Shown: one piece after another, positions 16,966 through 25,926 of the stretch | Position numbering within the stretch: position 1 is the stretch's first letter | How the letters are laid out: each line of letters opens with the position of its first letter | Source of the DNA: Streptomyces sp. ALI-76-A | GTDB taxonomy: Bacteria; Actinomycetota; Actinomycetes; Streptomycetales; Streptomycetaceae | Direction: 5' to 3' | Length of the DNA stretch: 64,000 nucleotides | Assembly: GCF_030287445.1 (NCBI RefSeq) | Contig: NZ_JASVWB010000002.1 | Span: forward strand, 6,262,001 to 6,326,000 | Notes under the pieces: generated by a model | What the model saw: only the letters and a program-made list of their open reading frames with translations | Told to the model about the DNA's origin: nothing | The model's database searches: none | Translations under genes and position numbers: made by a program

Positions 16966-19092
16966 ATGGACAGCGACGGGACGCAGGACGCGCGGGGTAC
17001 GCATGCGAACCCGGTGCCACGTCCGGCGAGGCCCCCGGAGATCCCGGCGATGCCGCCGCGGCCCGCCGCGGCCCCGGGCATGCCCCCGATGCCGGACGGC
17101 TCGGCCTTCCTCACGTGGCTGCGCACGCCCCGTCCGGAGGCGGCGCCCGGCGTGTGGCGGTTCGGGTACACGCCCCGGCCGGACGAGGAGCCCGAGCGGA
17201 TCCCGACGCGGCAGCTGCTCAGCGGGGCGGTGATCGCGTTCCTGGTGGGCTGGCTGGTCTGGTCGCTGCTGTGGAACGGCTACCTCGGCGGCTGGTGGGT
17301 ACTGCCCCTGGAACTGTTCACCCCGGACTCCTGGCGGCACAGCGACGACCGCGTCGGCAACGCGGTCCTCTGGTACGGCTACTACACCCTGATCGCCCTC
17401 ACGATCATGCTCGTCGTCGGGCGTCTCGGCCGCTGGGGCGAGATCTGGCGCCGCTTCGGCCCGCCCGCCTGGAACCGGACCGCACCGGCGCCCGAGCGGC
17501 CGCCCACTCCCGGGCAGGACCCCGCCGAGTGGCCCCAGCTGCGGGCCGCCGGGGTCGTCGACGCGGCCGAGCGGCTCGCCGCCGAGGCGCGGGCCGGGCT
17601 GATGCGGGACGTCGACCACGCCCGGATCACCCGCGCCTGGCAGGGCGTGCGCAGCGGTCGGCACAGTCTCGCCACCTTCACCGGCGCCGTGCTCCAGGAG
17701 GGCGCCGCCGCCTGTCCGCATCCCTCCGGCGAGCGGGACCTGCCGGGCCGGCTCGCCCGGCACGACCTGGTCACCGGCCAGGTGCGGCTCGGCACCACGG
17801 CCGACGACGCCCGCAACCCGTACGCCTACCGCGGCGCCGGCCTCGGCCTCGGGCCCGACCTGCTCGGCACCTCCCTGCTCGCGGTCGGACCGGCCGGGTC
17901 CGGCAAGACCGGGACCGTGGTGCGGCCGCTCGCCGAGTCGCTGTGCCTGCACGCGCTCGCCGGCCGGGCCGCCGTCGTCGTGGTCGGCGCGGCCGGCGCC
18001 GGGCTCGGCCCGACCGAGGCGTACGACGTCGTCGTCCGGATCGGGAACCCGGAATCCGTCTACGACCTCGACCTGTACGGCGGGACGACCGACCCGGACG
18101 AGGCGGCGGCCGTGCTCGCCGAGGCGCTCGTCGGGGACCTCGCCGAGCCGCACCAGGGCGGCGACACCCGCCGGTCCACCACCGTCCTCGCCCAGCTCCT
18201 CGGACCGTTCTGGGCGGTGCACGGCCGCTTCCCCTCCGTACCGGAGCTGCGGCAGCTGCTCGACGGGGCGCCCGGGCCGCTGGCCGCGCTGCGCAAGGGG
18301 CTGGAGGACTCCGGGCAGGACTCGCTGCTGCGGGAACTGGACGCCCGGGAACGGCAGATGGGGCACCCGGGAGACGTCGGGGGCGTGCTCGCGGACCGGG
18401 TGGCGCTGCTCGACCGGCCGGCCTTCGCGGGGTTCTTCGACACGTCCGGGCGGTCGCGGCCCTTCTCGCTGAAGGCGCTGGACCATCCGGTGCGGGTCCG
18501 CGTCGACCTCCCGCAGCGCGGGCACGCCGACGCCTCGCGGATGCTGGCGCGGCTGGTGCTGGCCCAGTTCACGGCGAGTGTCGCGGTCCGCGAGGACCGG
18601 TCGCTGTTCGCCTGCCTGATCCTCGACGACGCCACCGGCGTGGTGACCCCGGAGGCGGTCCGCGGCATCCAGCGGCTGCGGTCGGGCAACGCCGGGGTCG
18701 TGCTGACGCTGCGCACCCTGGACGACGTACCGAGGGCGCTGCGCGGGCCGCTGCTCGGGGCCGCCGGATGCCGGATGGCGCTGTCCGGACTCACCCCGTG
18801 GGACGGACAGGACTTCGCCGAGGTGTGGGGCAAGGAGTGGACCCAGGCCACGGACGTCACCGACCGGCAGATCATCGCCGAGACCCCGGCCGGCAAGGCG
18901 CTGCACATGGTGCGCCGGGTGATCACCGGCAAGGCGCCGACCGCGCGGGCGGTGACCGTGCGGCAGGTCGAGCGGGAGCGGTGGTCCGCGTCCGAGCTGG
19001 CGCACGGGGTGCCGCCGGGGCACGCGGTGCTGTCGCTGACGAACGTGAAGGGGGAGCACGCGCCGCCGCTGCTGGTGGACCTGCGGGGCTGA
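16966..19092 (+). CDS. Orphan membrane ATPase of the FtsK/TraG coupling-protein type
   Basis: 708 residues. A Pro-rich tail is followed by two membrane segments (about 86-105 and 136-152) and a cytosolic ATPase. Walker A GPAGSGKTG lies near 308 and Walker B LILDDATG near 548. The arrangement (two N-terminal helices, then a RecA-like NTPase) resembles TraG/VirD4 coupling proteins and FtsK-like pumps, but there are no conjugation or ESX genes nearby and no FtsK gamma domain. ATG 16966 is preferred over ATG 16933 because GAGG precedes it. The substrate, DNA or protein, is unknown. Confidence 0.75.
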   Translation: MDSDGTQDARGTHANPVPRPARPPEIPAMPPRPAAAPGMPPMPDGSAFLTWLRTPRPEAAPGVWRFGYTPRPDEEPERIPTRQLLSGAVIAFLVGWLVWSLLWNGYLGGWWVLPLELFTPDSWRHSDDRVGNAVLWYGYYTLIALTIMLVVGRLGRWGEIWRRFGPPAWNRTAPAPERPPTPGQDPAEWPQLRAAGVVDAAERLAAEARAGLMRDVDHARITRAWQGVRSGRHSLATFTGAVLQEGAAACPHPSGERDLPGRLARHDLVTGQVRLGTTADDARNPYAYRGAGLGLGPDLLGTSLLAVGPAGSGKTGTVVRPLAESLCLHALAGRAAVVVVGAAGAGLGPTEAYDVVVRIGNPESVYDLDLYGGTTDPDEAAAVLAEALVGDLAEPHQGGDTRRSTTVLAQLLGPFWAVHGRFPSVPELRQLLDGAPGPLAALRKGLEDSGQDSLLRELDARERQMGHPGDVGGVLADRVALLDRPAFAGFFDTSGRSRPFSLKALDHPVRVRVDLPQRGHADASRMLARLVLAQFTASVAVREDRSLFACLILDDATGVVTPEAVRGIQRLRSGNAGVVLTLRTLDDVPRALRGPLLGAAGCRMALSGLTPWDGQDFAEVWGKEWTQATDVTDRQIIAETPAGKALHMVRRVITGKAPTARAVTVRQVERERWSASELAHGVPPGHAVLSLTNVKGEHAPPLLVDLRG

Positions 19093-19216
19093 GCAGGGCA
19101 CAGGGGCGTCAGGTCACACGGGGACCGTACGGTGAGGCACAATCGGCACAGGTCGTTCATACATGGCGGCCAAAAGATCACCGCGATCACGACGGTCACC
19201 CCTCTCTGAAGGCCCC

Positions 19217-20887
19217 ATGCCCCCCACGCTCGCCTCGCTCGTCCACCACTCCGCGCTCAAGCTGACCGTGCGGGCGGGCGAGGACCGCCTGGACGTGCCC
19301 GTCCGCTGGGCGCACGTCAGCGAGCTGGCCGACCCGGTGCCCTACATGGAGGGCGGGGAACTGCTGCTCATCACGGCGCTGAAGCTGGACGCCGAGGACG
19401 CCGCGGCCATGCGCCGCTATGTGAAGCGGCTGGTCGAGGCCGGGGTCGTCGGGCTCGGCTTCGCCGTAGGGGTGACCTACGAGGAGATCCCCCGGGCGCT
19501 GGTCGACGCGGCGGAGCAGGAGGGGCTGCCGCTGCTGGAGGTCCCGCGCCGCACGCCGTTCCTCGCCATCAGCAAGGCCGTCTCGGCGGCCATCGCGGCC
19601 GACCAGTACCAGGCGGTGACGGCGGGCTTCGCCGCGCAGCGCGAACTGACCAGACAGACCCTCGCGGCCGGCCCGGAGGGACTGCTCGCCGCGCTCGCCT
19701 CCCACGTGGACGGCTGGGCGGCGCTCTACGACGCCTCGGGCGCCGTCGTCGCCACCGCCCCGGAGTGGGCCGGCCGCCGGGCCGCCCGGCTGACCGGGGA
19801 CGTCGAGCGGCTGCGCGAGCGGCCCGCGCCCGCCTCGTCGGTCGTCGGCGGCCCCGAGCACGAGGACCGGATCGAACTGCACTCGCTCGGCACCGGGCGG
19901 CGACCGCGCGCGGCCCTGGCCGTGGGCACCGCCGCCGCACTCGGTACGGCCGAGCGGTACGCCGTCCACTCGGCCATCGCCCTGCTGACGCTCACCACGG
20001 AGCGCTCGCGGTCCCTGCACGCGGCCGAACAGCGGCTCGGGGCGGCGGTGCTGCGCATGCTGCTCGCGGGGGAGCCGGACCACGCGCGGGCGGTCGCCGG
20101 AGACCTGTACGGCGAACTGCTGGACGCCCCCTTCCGGATGATCGTCGCCGAGTCGGCGTCCGCCGCGTCGGCCGCGCGGGTGCAGGCCGACGGGCCCGCA
20201 CGGGTGCCGCTCACCAAGGCGACGGCCGCGACGCTCGCCGCCGCCGACACCAACGGCGACCCGCTGGGCGCGCTCACCGAGGTCGTGGAGTCGGCGGCGG
20301 CACGGTCCGGGGAGGCGGTGCTGGTCGTGCCCGAGGGCGGGGGAGAGGCGCAGCGGTTGGTGGTGCTGGTCGCGGACGGGGGTGCCGCGGTGGCCGCGTG
20401 CGCGGAGTACGCGGCGGCGCTGGAGGCCGCGCGGGCCGACCAGGCCGCCGCCGGTGAGGACCACGAACTGGTCGTCGGGCTGTCGGCGCCGGCCGGGCCG
20501 ATCGCCGCGTCCGCCGCGTACAAGCAGGCCGAACAGGCGCTGTCCGTGGCCCGGCGACGGGGCTGGGTGTGCGTGGAGCACGAGCAGCTGGCGGCCGGTT
20601 CGGTGGTGCCGCTGCTCGCGGACGACGCGGTACGGGCGTTCGCGGACGGCCTGCTGCGGGCGCTGCACGAGCACGACGCGCGGGGACGGGGAGACCTGGT
20701 GGCCTCGCTGCGCGCGTGGCTGTCCCGGCACGGCCAGTGGGACGCGGCGGCCGCGGACCTGGGAGTCCACCGGCACACCCTGCGGTACCGGATGCGCCGG
20801 GTCGAGGAGATCCTCGGGCGGTCGCTGGACGACCCCGATGTGCGGATGGAACTCTGGCTGGCGCTGAAGGCGACGACATCGGAGTAG
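19217..20887 (+). CDS. PucR-family transcriptional regulator
   Basis: 556 residues. The N-terminal PucR ligand-sensing domain covers about 1-125 (ELADPVPYMEGGELLLITAL), followed by a GGDEF-like middle region. The C-terminal HTH_30 domain (about 495-550) holds AAAADLGVHRHTLRYRMRRVEEI. PucR proteins control purine, polyamine and amino-acid catabolic genes. Flanked by gabT and an aldehyde dehydrogenase, it is the best local candidate for regulating GABA/polyamine use. ATG 19217 (after GAAGG) is preferred over ATG 19163. The stop is followed by an intergenic Streptomyces repeat. Confidence 0.88.
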   Translation: MPPTLASLVHHSALKLTVRAGEDRLDVPVRWAHVSELADPVPYMEGGELLLITALKLDAEDAAAMRRYVKRLVEAGVVGLGFAVGVTYEEIPRALVDAAEQEGLPLLEVPRRTPFLAISKAVSAAIAADQYQAVTAGFAAQRELTRQTLAAGPEGLLAALASHVDGWAALYDASGAVVATAPEWAGRRAARLTGDVERLRERPAPASSVVGGPEHEDRIELHSLGTGRRPRAALAVGTAAALGTAERYAVHSAIALLTLTTERSRSLHAAEQRLGAAVLRMLLAGEPDHARAVAGDLYGELLDAPFRMIVAESASAASAARVQADGPARVPLTKATAATLAAADTNGDPLGALTEVVESAAARSGEAVLVVPEGGGEAQRLVVLVADGGAAVAACAEYAAALEAARADQAAAGEDHELVVGLSAPAGPIAASAAYKQAEQALSVARRRGWVCVEHEQLAAGSVVPLLADDAVRAFADGLLRALHEHDARGRGDLVASLRAWLSRHGQWDAAAADLGVHRHTLRYRMRRVEEILGRSLDDPDVRMELWLALKATTSE

Positions 20888-20890
20888 GGC

Positions 20891-20950
20891 TCCAGCCCCT
20901 CCGGCGTTCGAGGAGCGGGGCCGGGGCAGAGCCCCCGGGGCGGGAACGGA
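20891..20950. repeat. Dispersed Streptomyces intergenic repeat / hairpin after the PucR gene
   Basis: The sequence AGCCCCTCCGGCGTTCGAGG followed by a GGGGC...GCCCC hairpin (20921-20938) is a family I recognise from many Streptomyces intergenic regions. A diverged second member lies at 50983-51057. It may act as a terminator. Confidence 0.6.
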
Positions 20951-21114
20951 CAGGGGCGGCGGGGGCGAGACCTACCCCGCACCCACCCCGCCACAACGGC
21001 GCACCCCCAGCCCCCACCACTCCACCCCGGCCAAACACTCCCCGCCCGCCCCCGCCCTACCGTGGACCCCGACATCCGAAGCACACCCCCAACGCGGAAG
21101 GGCCGGAACAGCAC

Positions 21115-22566
21115 ATGACTTCCACCCACGCCCACGCCTTCTGGCTCGCCGGCCGCCAGGTCACCGGCGAGGACACCTTCGCCGTCACCTCCCCGTGGGA
21201 CGGCCGCCTCGTCGGCGACGTCGCCGTGCCGACCGACGCCCAGATCGAGGAGGCGGTGGCCGCCGCGTACGCCGTCCGCGAGGACTTCGCCGCCACCCCG
21301 GCCCATGTCCGCGCCGCCGCCCTCGACCACGTCAGCAAGCGGCTCGTCGAGCGCACCGAGGAGATCGCGCGGCTGATCTCCGCCGAGAACGGCAAGCCGG
21401 TCAAGTGGGCTCGGGGCGAGGTCGGCCGGGCCGTCTCCGTGTTCCGGTTCGCCGCCGAGGAGGCCCGCCGGTTCAACGGCGGCGAGGCCCAGCGGCTCGA
21501 CACCGACGCGGGCGGCCAGGGCCGCCTCGCCCTCACCCGCCGCTTCCCGAAGGGCGTCGTCCTCGGTATCGCGCCGTTCAACTTCCCCCTGAACCTGTGC
21601 GCCCACAAGATCGCCCCGGCCATCGCGGCCGGCGCGCCGATCATCCTGAAGCCGGCCCCCGCCACCCCGCTCTCCGGTCTCGTCATCGGTGAGCTGCTCG
21701 CCGAGACGGACCTCCCCGCCGGTTCGTGGAGCATCCTGCCCGTCCCGAACGACCGGATGCCCGCCCTCGTCCAGGACGAGCGGCTCCCCGTGATCTCGTT
21801 CACCGGCTCCGAGAAGGTCGGCTACGCGATCATGGACTCGGTGCCGCGCAAGCACTGCACCCTGGAGCTGGGCGGGAACGGCGCCGCCGTCGTCCTCGGG
21901 GACTACGCCTCCGACGCCGACCTCGACTGGGCCGCCACCCGCATCGCCACCTTCTCCAACTACCAGGGCGGCCAGTCCTGCATCTCCGTGCAGCGGGTCA
22001 TCGCCGACGCCTCCGTGTACGACAGGCTCCTCCCGCGCCTGGTCGCCGCCGTCGAAGCGCAGGTCACCGGTGACCCGAGCGACGACAAGACCGACGTCGG
22101 ACCGCTGGTCAGCGAGGACGCCGCCCGGCGGGTCGAGACGTGGGTGCGGGAAGCCGTCGAGGCCGGGGCGACCCTGCTCACCGGCGGCGAGCGCGACGGC
22201 GCCTCCTACGCGCCGACCGTCCTCGCCGACGTGCCGGCCGACACGACGATCTCCTGCGAGGAGGTCTTCGGACCCGTTCTCACCGTACGGAAGACGGACG
22301 GGGAGGCGGAGGCCTTCGCCGCCGTCAACGACTCCAAGTACGGCCTCCAGGCGGGCGTGTTCACCCACGACCTCCAGACCGCCTTCCGTGCCCACCGCGC
22401 GCTGGAGGTCGGCGGGGTCGTCATCGGCGACGTCCCCTCCTACCGCGCCGACCAGATGCCGTACGGCGGCGTCAAGCAGTCCGGCGTGGGCCGCGAGGGC
22501 GTGCGGTTCGCGATGGACGACTACACCTACGAGCGGGTGCTGGTCCTGACCGGCCTCGCGCTCTGA
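21115..22566 (+). CDS. Aldehyde dehydrogenase family protein
   Basis: 483 residues, full ALDH with N156 (PFNFP), E251 (LELGGN) and nucleophile C289 (GGQSCIS). The QSC form and overall length fit succinate-semialdehyde or lactaldehyde/glyceraldehyde-type dehydrogenases. Next to gabT and PucR, succinic semialdehyde oxidation is an attractive role but is inferred from position only. It shares little obvious identity with the dehydrogenase at 5365. It is followed by a strong terminator. Confidence 0.85.
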   Translation: MTSTHAHAFWLAGRQVTGEDTFAVTSPWDGRLVGDVAVPTDAQIEEAVAAAYAVREDFAATPAHVRAAALDHVSKRLVERTEEIARLISAENGKPVKWARGEVGRAVSVFRFAAEEARRFNGGEAQRLDTDAGGQGRLALTRRFPKGVVLGIAPFNFPLNLCAHKIAPAIAAGAPIILKPAPATPLSGLVIGELLAETDLPAGSWSILPVPNDRMPALVQDERLPVISFTGSEKVGYAIMDSVPRKHCTLELGGNGAAVVLGDYASDADLDWAATRIATFSNYQGGQSCISVQRVIADASVYDRLLPRLVAAVEAQVTGDPSDDKTDVGPLVSEDAARRVETWVREAVEAGATLLTGGERDGASYAPTVLADVPADTTISCEEVFGPVLTVRKTDGEAEAFAAVNDSKYGLQAGVFTHDLQTAFRAHRALEVGGVVIGDVPSYRADQMPYGGVKQSGVGREGVRFAMDDYTYERVLVLTGLAL

Positions 22567-22622
22567 GCCGGGCACCCTGCCCCCTCTGGCTCATGGGAAC
22601 CATTTTCAGATAGGCTCCCCGA

Positions 22623-22663
22623 AGGGGCCCGGCACCGATGCCTTCCGGTGCCGGGCCCCTTCT
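22623..22663. terminator. Strong bidirectional terminator
   Basis: GGGGCCCGGCACCG pairs with CGGTGCCGGGCCCC around a loop of about 7 nt, between the convergent aldehyde dehydrogenase and GH3 genes. There is no T-tract, as is common in Streptomyces. Confidence 0.85.
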
Positions 22664-22685
22664 CTGCGCCGGCTCGTCCGGACCC

Positions 22686-25523
22686 TCAACCGGAGAAGCC
22701 GACGTGCGCGAGGCGCAGCGAGCCGCGCAGCCTGAGGTGCACGTCGTGCACGCCCTCGACGGCCAGGTCGGCGCCGAGCGTGGTGTAGTCGTACGGGCCG
22801 GAGCCGGACGCCTCCGCCGTGAGCACCGCCAGTGCCGGGCCGCCGTCGAGGGAGATCTCGACCGTGCCCTCGCCCGCCACCGACACAGCCACCCGGGTCG
22901 CTCCGCCGCCGAAGTCACAGGTCCGGTAGACCAGTTCACCGGTGCGCCCGGTCACCGCCGTCACCGCGTCGCCCGCCGCCTTCGTACGGTCGACGATGTC
23001 GACGCCGCTCTGCTCGTCGAAGCCGGCCGCGTCCAGGCCGCGTTCGAGAACGGCACGCGCGGTGGCGGCCTCGCCGTCGAGCGGCACGGTCGTCCGCAGC
23101 CGGATGTCCTCGCTGGAGGCGCCGGCCAGCACGTCGTAGAGGCCCGCCTCCAGGCGCCACCTGCCCTGCGCCACATCCCAGAACTCCAGCGCGGACAGCG
23201 GCACGTCGAAGGCCAGGTCCGCCCGCTCGCCCGGCGCGAGCGTCACCCGGCGGTGGGCCACCAGCTCGCGGCGCGGGCGCGGGACCGTCGGATCCACCGC
23301 GCGCGTGTAGAGCTGGGCGACCTCGTCGGCCGTCACGTCACCGGTGTTGGTGACCGTGAAGGAGACGTGCAGGGTCCTGTCGCCGGCCCGCGCCGCGAGA
23401 CCGCCGTACGAGAAGGACGCGTACGACAGGCCGTGCCCGAACGGGAACAGGGGCGTGCCCTCGAAGTAGAGGTAGGTCTGACGGCTGCCGATGACGTCGT
23501 AGTCGAGGAGGTCGGGCAGGTCGGCGTCGTCGGCGTACCAGGTCTGCGGGAGGCGGCCGGCGGGGGAGACGTCCCCGGCCAGGACCCGGGCCAGCGCGGT
23601 GCCGGCCGCCTGGCCGCCGTGGGCCGTCCAGAGCGCCGCGCTGAGGCCGGTGGTGTCGACGGCGTACGGATAGGAGGAGGTCAGCGCGAGCACGGTGGCC
23701 GGGTTGGCGGCGCGGGCGGCACGCAGCAGCCGCTCCTGCTGGGCGGGCAGGCGCAGGGTGGCGCGGTCCTCGGTCTCGCGGCCGTTGATGTGCGGGTCGT
23801 TGCCCGCGACCACCAGCACCACGTCGGCCTGGGCGGCGACCCGGGCCACCACGTCCTCGCCGCGTTCGACGACGACCAGCTCGAACGTCTCGGGGTTCCC
23901 GTCGGCAACCTTTACCCCGTCGGCGGCGACCGTGACGTGGCGATCCGTACCGACGTGCCGGAGGAGGTGTCCGTTCCCGTGCGGCTCCAGGCGGAACGTC
24001 TCCTGGACGACCCAGCCACCGGGCTGGTCGGCGGAGGCGCGGAGGCGGCCGTCCTCGGCGACCGAGAGGTAGCGGCCGTCCGGTGCGCGCAGCGTCAGCA
24101 CGCCCCCGCCCCAGTCGACGAGCGCCAGCTCGGTGCCGGTGGCGTCCGTGGTGAGCGGCGGCAGGTCGGTGCGGCCCGCGAGCAGGGCCGGGTCCAGGGC
24201 GCCCTCGGCGCCGCGCACCTCGTCGGCCGTGTCCGCCGCCTCCGGGACGTGCAGGAACGTACCCGCAAGGGTCCTGAGCAGGACCCGGTCCACGCCCTCC
24301 GCGAACTCCACGCGCTGCGCGCCGAACCGCTCGTACAGTCCCTCCAGCGGGGTCGAGCGGTGCAGGAGCGTGCCGCTGTACCAGTCGAGCTTGCACTCGT
24401 CGGCGAGCAGTCCGACCACGGCGATCCGGGTGTCCGGGGCCAGCGGCAGCACGCCGTCGTTCTTGAGCAGGACGATCGCCTGCTCGGCGGCCTCCTGGGC
24501 GAGCGCGCGGTGCGCCGGGGTGTCGAAGTCCCGGGTGCCGGCGTACGGGTCGTCGTGCGGGTCGAACTCGCCGAGCCGGAAGCGCACCGAGAGCTGGCGG
24601 CGCACGGCGGTGTCGACGTCGGCCTCGGTCAGCAGGCCCTGGTCCAGGGCGCCCCGGACGCGAGCGACGATCCGCGAACTGTCCGTGCCGTGGTCGGTGA
24701 AGCTGTCGACGCCGGCGAGGAGCGCGGCGGCGGTGGCCTCCTCGTGGGTGTCGAAGTAGTGCTCGGAGTCCACCAGGTTGGAGGGCGCGCCCGCGTCCGA
24801 GCAGACCAGCAGGTCCTCGCCGGTCCAGGTGCGCAGGTGCTCGCGCAGATAGGGCGAGACGTGGTTCGGGCGGCCGTTGACCAGGTTGTAGGCCGGCATC
24901 ACGCCCGCCGTCGCGCCCGCCTCGACCGTCTCCCGGAAGGCCCGCAGGTCGTACTCGTGCAGCACGCGCGGGCGGACCGAGCTCGACGAGGTGTCCCGGT
25001 CCGTCTCGTTGTTGTGCGCGAGCCAGTGCTTGAGGACCGGCGCGGTGCGCCAGTACGTCGGGTGGTCGCCGCGCAGTCCGCGCGTGTACGCGGTGGCGAT
25101 GGCCGAGGTGAGCTTCGGGTCCTCCGCGTAGCCCTCCTCGTTACGGCCCCACAGCGGGTGCCGGAGCAGGTTCACCGTCGGCGCCCAGATGTTGAGGCCC
25201 ACGCGCTCGTCGCGGGCGCGCATCGCGCGGGTCTCCTGGGACACGGCCTCGCCCACCCGGCGGACCAGCTCGGTGTTCCAGGTCGCGCCGAGGCCCACGG
25301 CCTGCGGGAACACCGTGGCCGGGCCCATCCACGCCACGCCGTGCAGCGCCTCCTGGCCGGTGCGGAACGCGGCGATGCCGAGCCGCTCCACCGCGGGGGT
25401 GAACTGGTGCAGGAAGCCGGCCTTCTCGTCGAGGGTCAGCCGCGACAGCAGATCGTCGATGCGCTTCGCGAACGACAGGCGCGGATCGCGGAAAGGCGGC
25501 GTAGGCGGCGTTTGTGCGGTCAC
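22686..25523 (-). CDS. GH3 beta-glucosidase/xylosidase with inserted beta-trefoil-like segment and C-terminal CBM6-like domain
   Basis: 945 residues, no signal peptide, so cytoplasmic. The GH3 barrel covers about 15-330 with nucleophile D243 in VCSDAG; the C-terminal sandwich starts near 345, with HINGRETED near 578-585 as acid/base region. Between about 465 and 552 an extra segment (GRYLSVAEDG, RHVTVAADG) resembles fascin/ricin-like beta-trefoil repeats. A fibronectin-III-like domain (about 715-810) and a CBM6-like tail (about 835-945) follow. GTG 25523 is chosen because AAGGGG lies about 8 bp upstream; an ATG at 25580 would overlap the operators. Two LacI-type operators sit just upstream. 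It probably releases glucose from deprotected xyloglucan oligosaccharides. Confidence 0.88.
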   Translation of the reverse strand: MTAQTPPTPPFRDPRLSFAKRIDDLLSRLTLDEKAGFLHQFTPAVERLGIAAFRTGQEALHGVAWMGPATVFPQAVGLGATWNTELVRRVGEAVSQETRAMRARDERVGLNIWAPTVNLLRHPLWGRNEEGYAEDPKLTSAIATAYTRGLRGDHPTYWRTAPVLKHWLAHNNETDRDTSSSSVRPRVLHEYDLRAFRETVEAGATAGVMPAYNLVNGRPNHVSPYLREHLRTWTGEDLLVCSDAGAPSNLVDSEHYFDTHEEATAAALLAGVDSFTDHGTDSSRIVARVRGALDQGLLTEADVDTAVRRQLSVRFRLGEFDPHDDPYAGTRDFDTPAHRALAQEAAEQAIVLLKNDGVLPLAPDTRIAVVGLLADECKLDWYSGTLLHRSTPLEGLYERFGAQRVEFAEGVDRVLLRTLAGTFLHVPEAADTADEVRGAEGALDPALLAGRTDLPPLTTDATGTELALVDWGGGVLTLRAPDGRYLSVAEDGRLRASADQPGGWVVQETFRLEPHGNGHLLRHVGTDRHVTVAADGVKVADGNPETFELVVVERGEDVVARVAAQADVVLVVAGNDPHINGRETEDRATLRLPAQQERLLRAARAANPATVLALTSSYPYAVDTTGLSAALWTAHGGQAAGTALARVLAGDVSPAGRLPQTWYADDADLPDLLDYDVIGSRQTYLYFEGTPLFPFGHGLSYASFSYGGLAARAGDRTLHVSFTVTNTGDVTADEVAQLYTRAVDPTVPRPRRELVAHRRVTLAPGERADLAFDVPLSALEFWDVAQGRWRLEAGLYDVLAGASSEDIRLRTTVPLDGEAATARAVLERGLDAAGFDEQSGVDIVDRTKAAGDAVTAVTGRTGELVYRTCDFGGGATRVAVSVAGEGTVEISLDGGPALAVLTAEASGSGPYDYTTLGADLAVEGVHDVHLRLRGSLRLAHVGFSG

Positions 25524-25549
25524 GTGGGGATCCCCTTGCAATGGAGCGA

Positions 25550-25573
25550 CGAAGCGCTTTCGAAGCGCTTCGA
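25550..25573. promoter_or_regulatory. Two overlapping LacI-type operators at the GH3 promoter
   Basis: CGAAGCGCTTTCG (25550-25562) and TCGAAGCGCTTCGA (25560-25573) have AGCGCT centres exactly 11 bp apart, one helical turn. They lie directly downstream of a consensus TTGACA on the minus strand, where bound repressor would block transcription of the GH3 gene. Confidence 0.85.
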
Positions 25574-25596
25574 TGCTCATTCGACCCGGGGGTGGG

Positions 25597-25602
25597 TGTC
25601 AA
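25597..25602 (-). promoter_or_regulatory. Candidate -35 box for the GH3 gene
   Basis: TTGACA on the minus strand; the -10 expected 17 bp on (around 25574-25579) is poor (TGAGCA) and touches the operator pair. A second minus-strand TTGACA lies upstream, near 25640. The promoter call is tentative. Confidence 0.35.
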
Positions 25603-25702
25603 GACACTCCCCGGCAACAACTCGGACTCCCGACCGGTATGTCAAGTCGCGTAAGAGACCGGTCCGATCCGCCGCACCTCGGAGGAATCTTGGGAACGAC
25701 CC

Positions 25703-25731
25703 TTGTGCGCCCCTGGGTGTTCACTTAACCT
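25703..25731 (+). promoter_or_regulatory. Candidate promoter of the xyloglucan transporter/hydrolase operon
   Basis: TTGTGC (25703-25708), 17-bp spacer, TAACCT (25726-25731). The predicted start at about 25738 lies 4 bp before the operator at 25742, a classic repressor-occlusion layout. This leaves a ~190-nt leader before ATG 25927 in which I see no riboswitch. Confidence 0.5.
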
Positions 25732-25741
25732 CGCAGCAACA

Positions 25742-25755
25742 TCGAAGCGCTTCGA
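25742..25755. promoter_or_regulatory. LacI-type operator before the transporter/hydrolase operon
   Basis: Perfect 14-bp palindrome TCGAAGCGCTTCGA, identical to those at the GH3 and lacI promoters. Confidence 0.88.
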
Positions 25756-25926
25756 CTACTTCGACTCCCTCGATCATGAGGACTGCTCCCGACGACGGTA
25801 CGCAGCCCTTCGGGGATCAGAGAACCGCTTCAGCCCAGCCAGTTCCAGCTCAGCCAGTTCCACACAAGACACCGCAGCCGACGGCCCACCGCCGGGTGTC
25901 CTGGTGCGCCATGAAGGGTTGACGCA

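Noticed and set aside
15136..19101. 1321-codon open frame on the minus strand opposite gabT, the ATPase gene and beyond
   Set aside because: It covers a real gabT on the same strand in another frame and the ATPase on the other strand. Its composition is Arg/Gly/Pro/His shadow sequence with no motif.
24860..25740. Integrase/attachment-site signals bounding the polysaccharide block
   Set aside because: No tRNA, integrase, transposase or flanking direct repeat was found, and codon use matches the neighbours, so recent island transfer is not supported.
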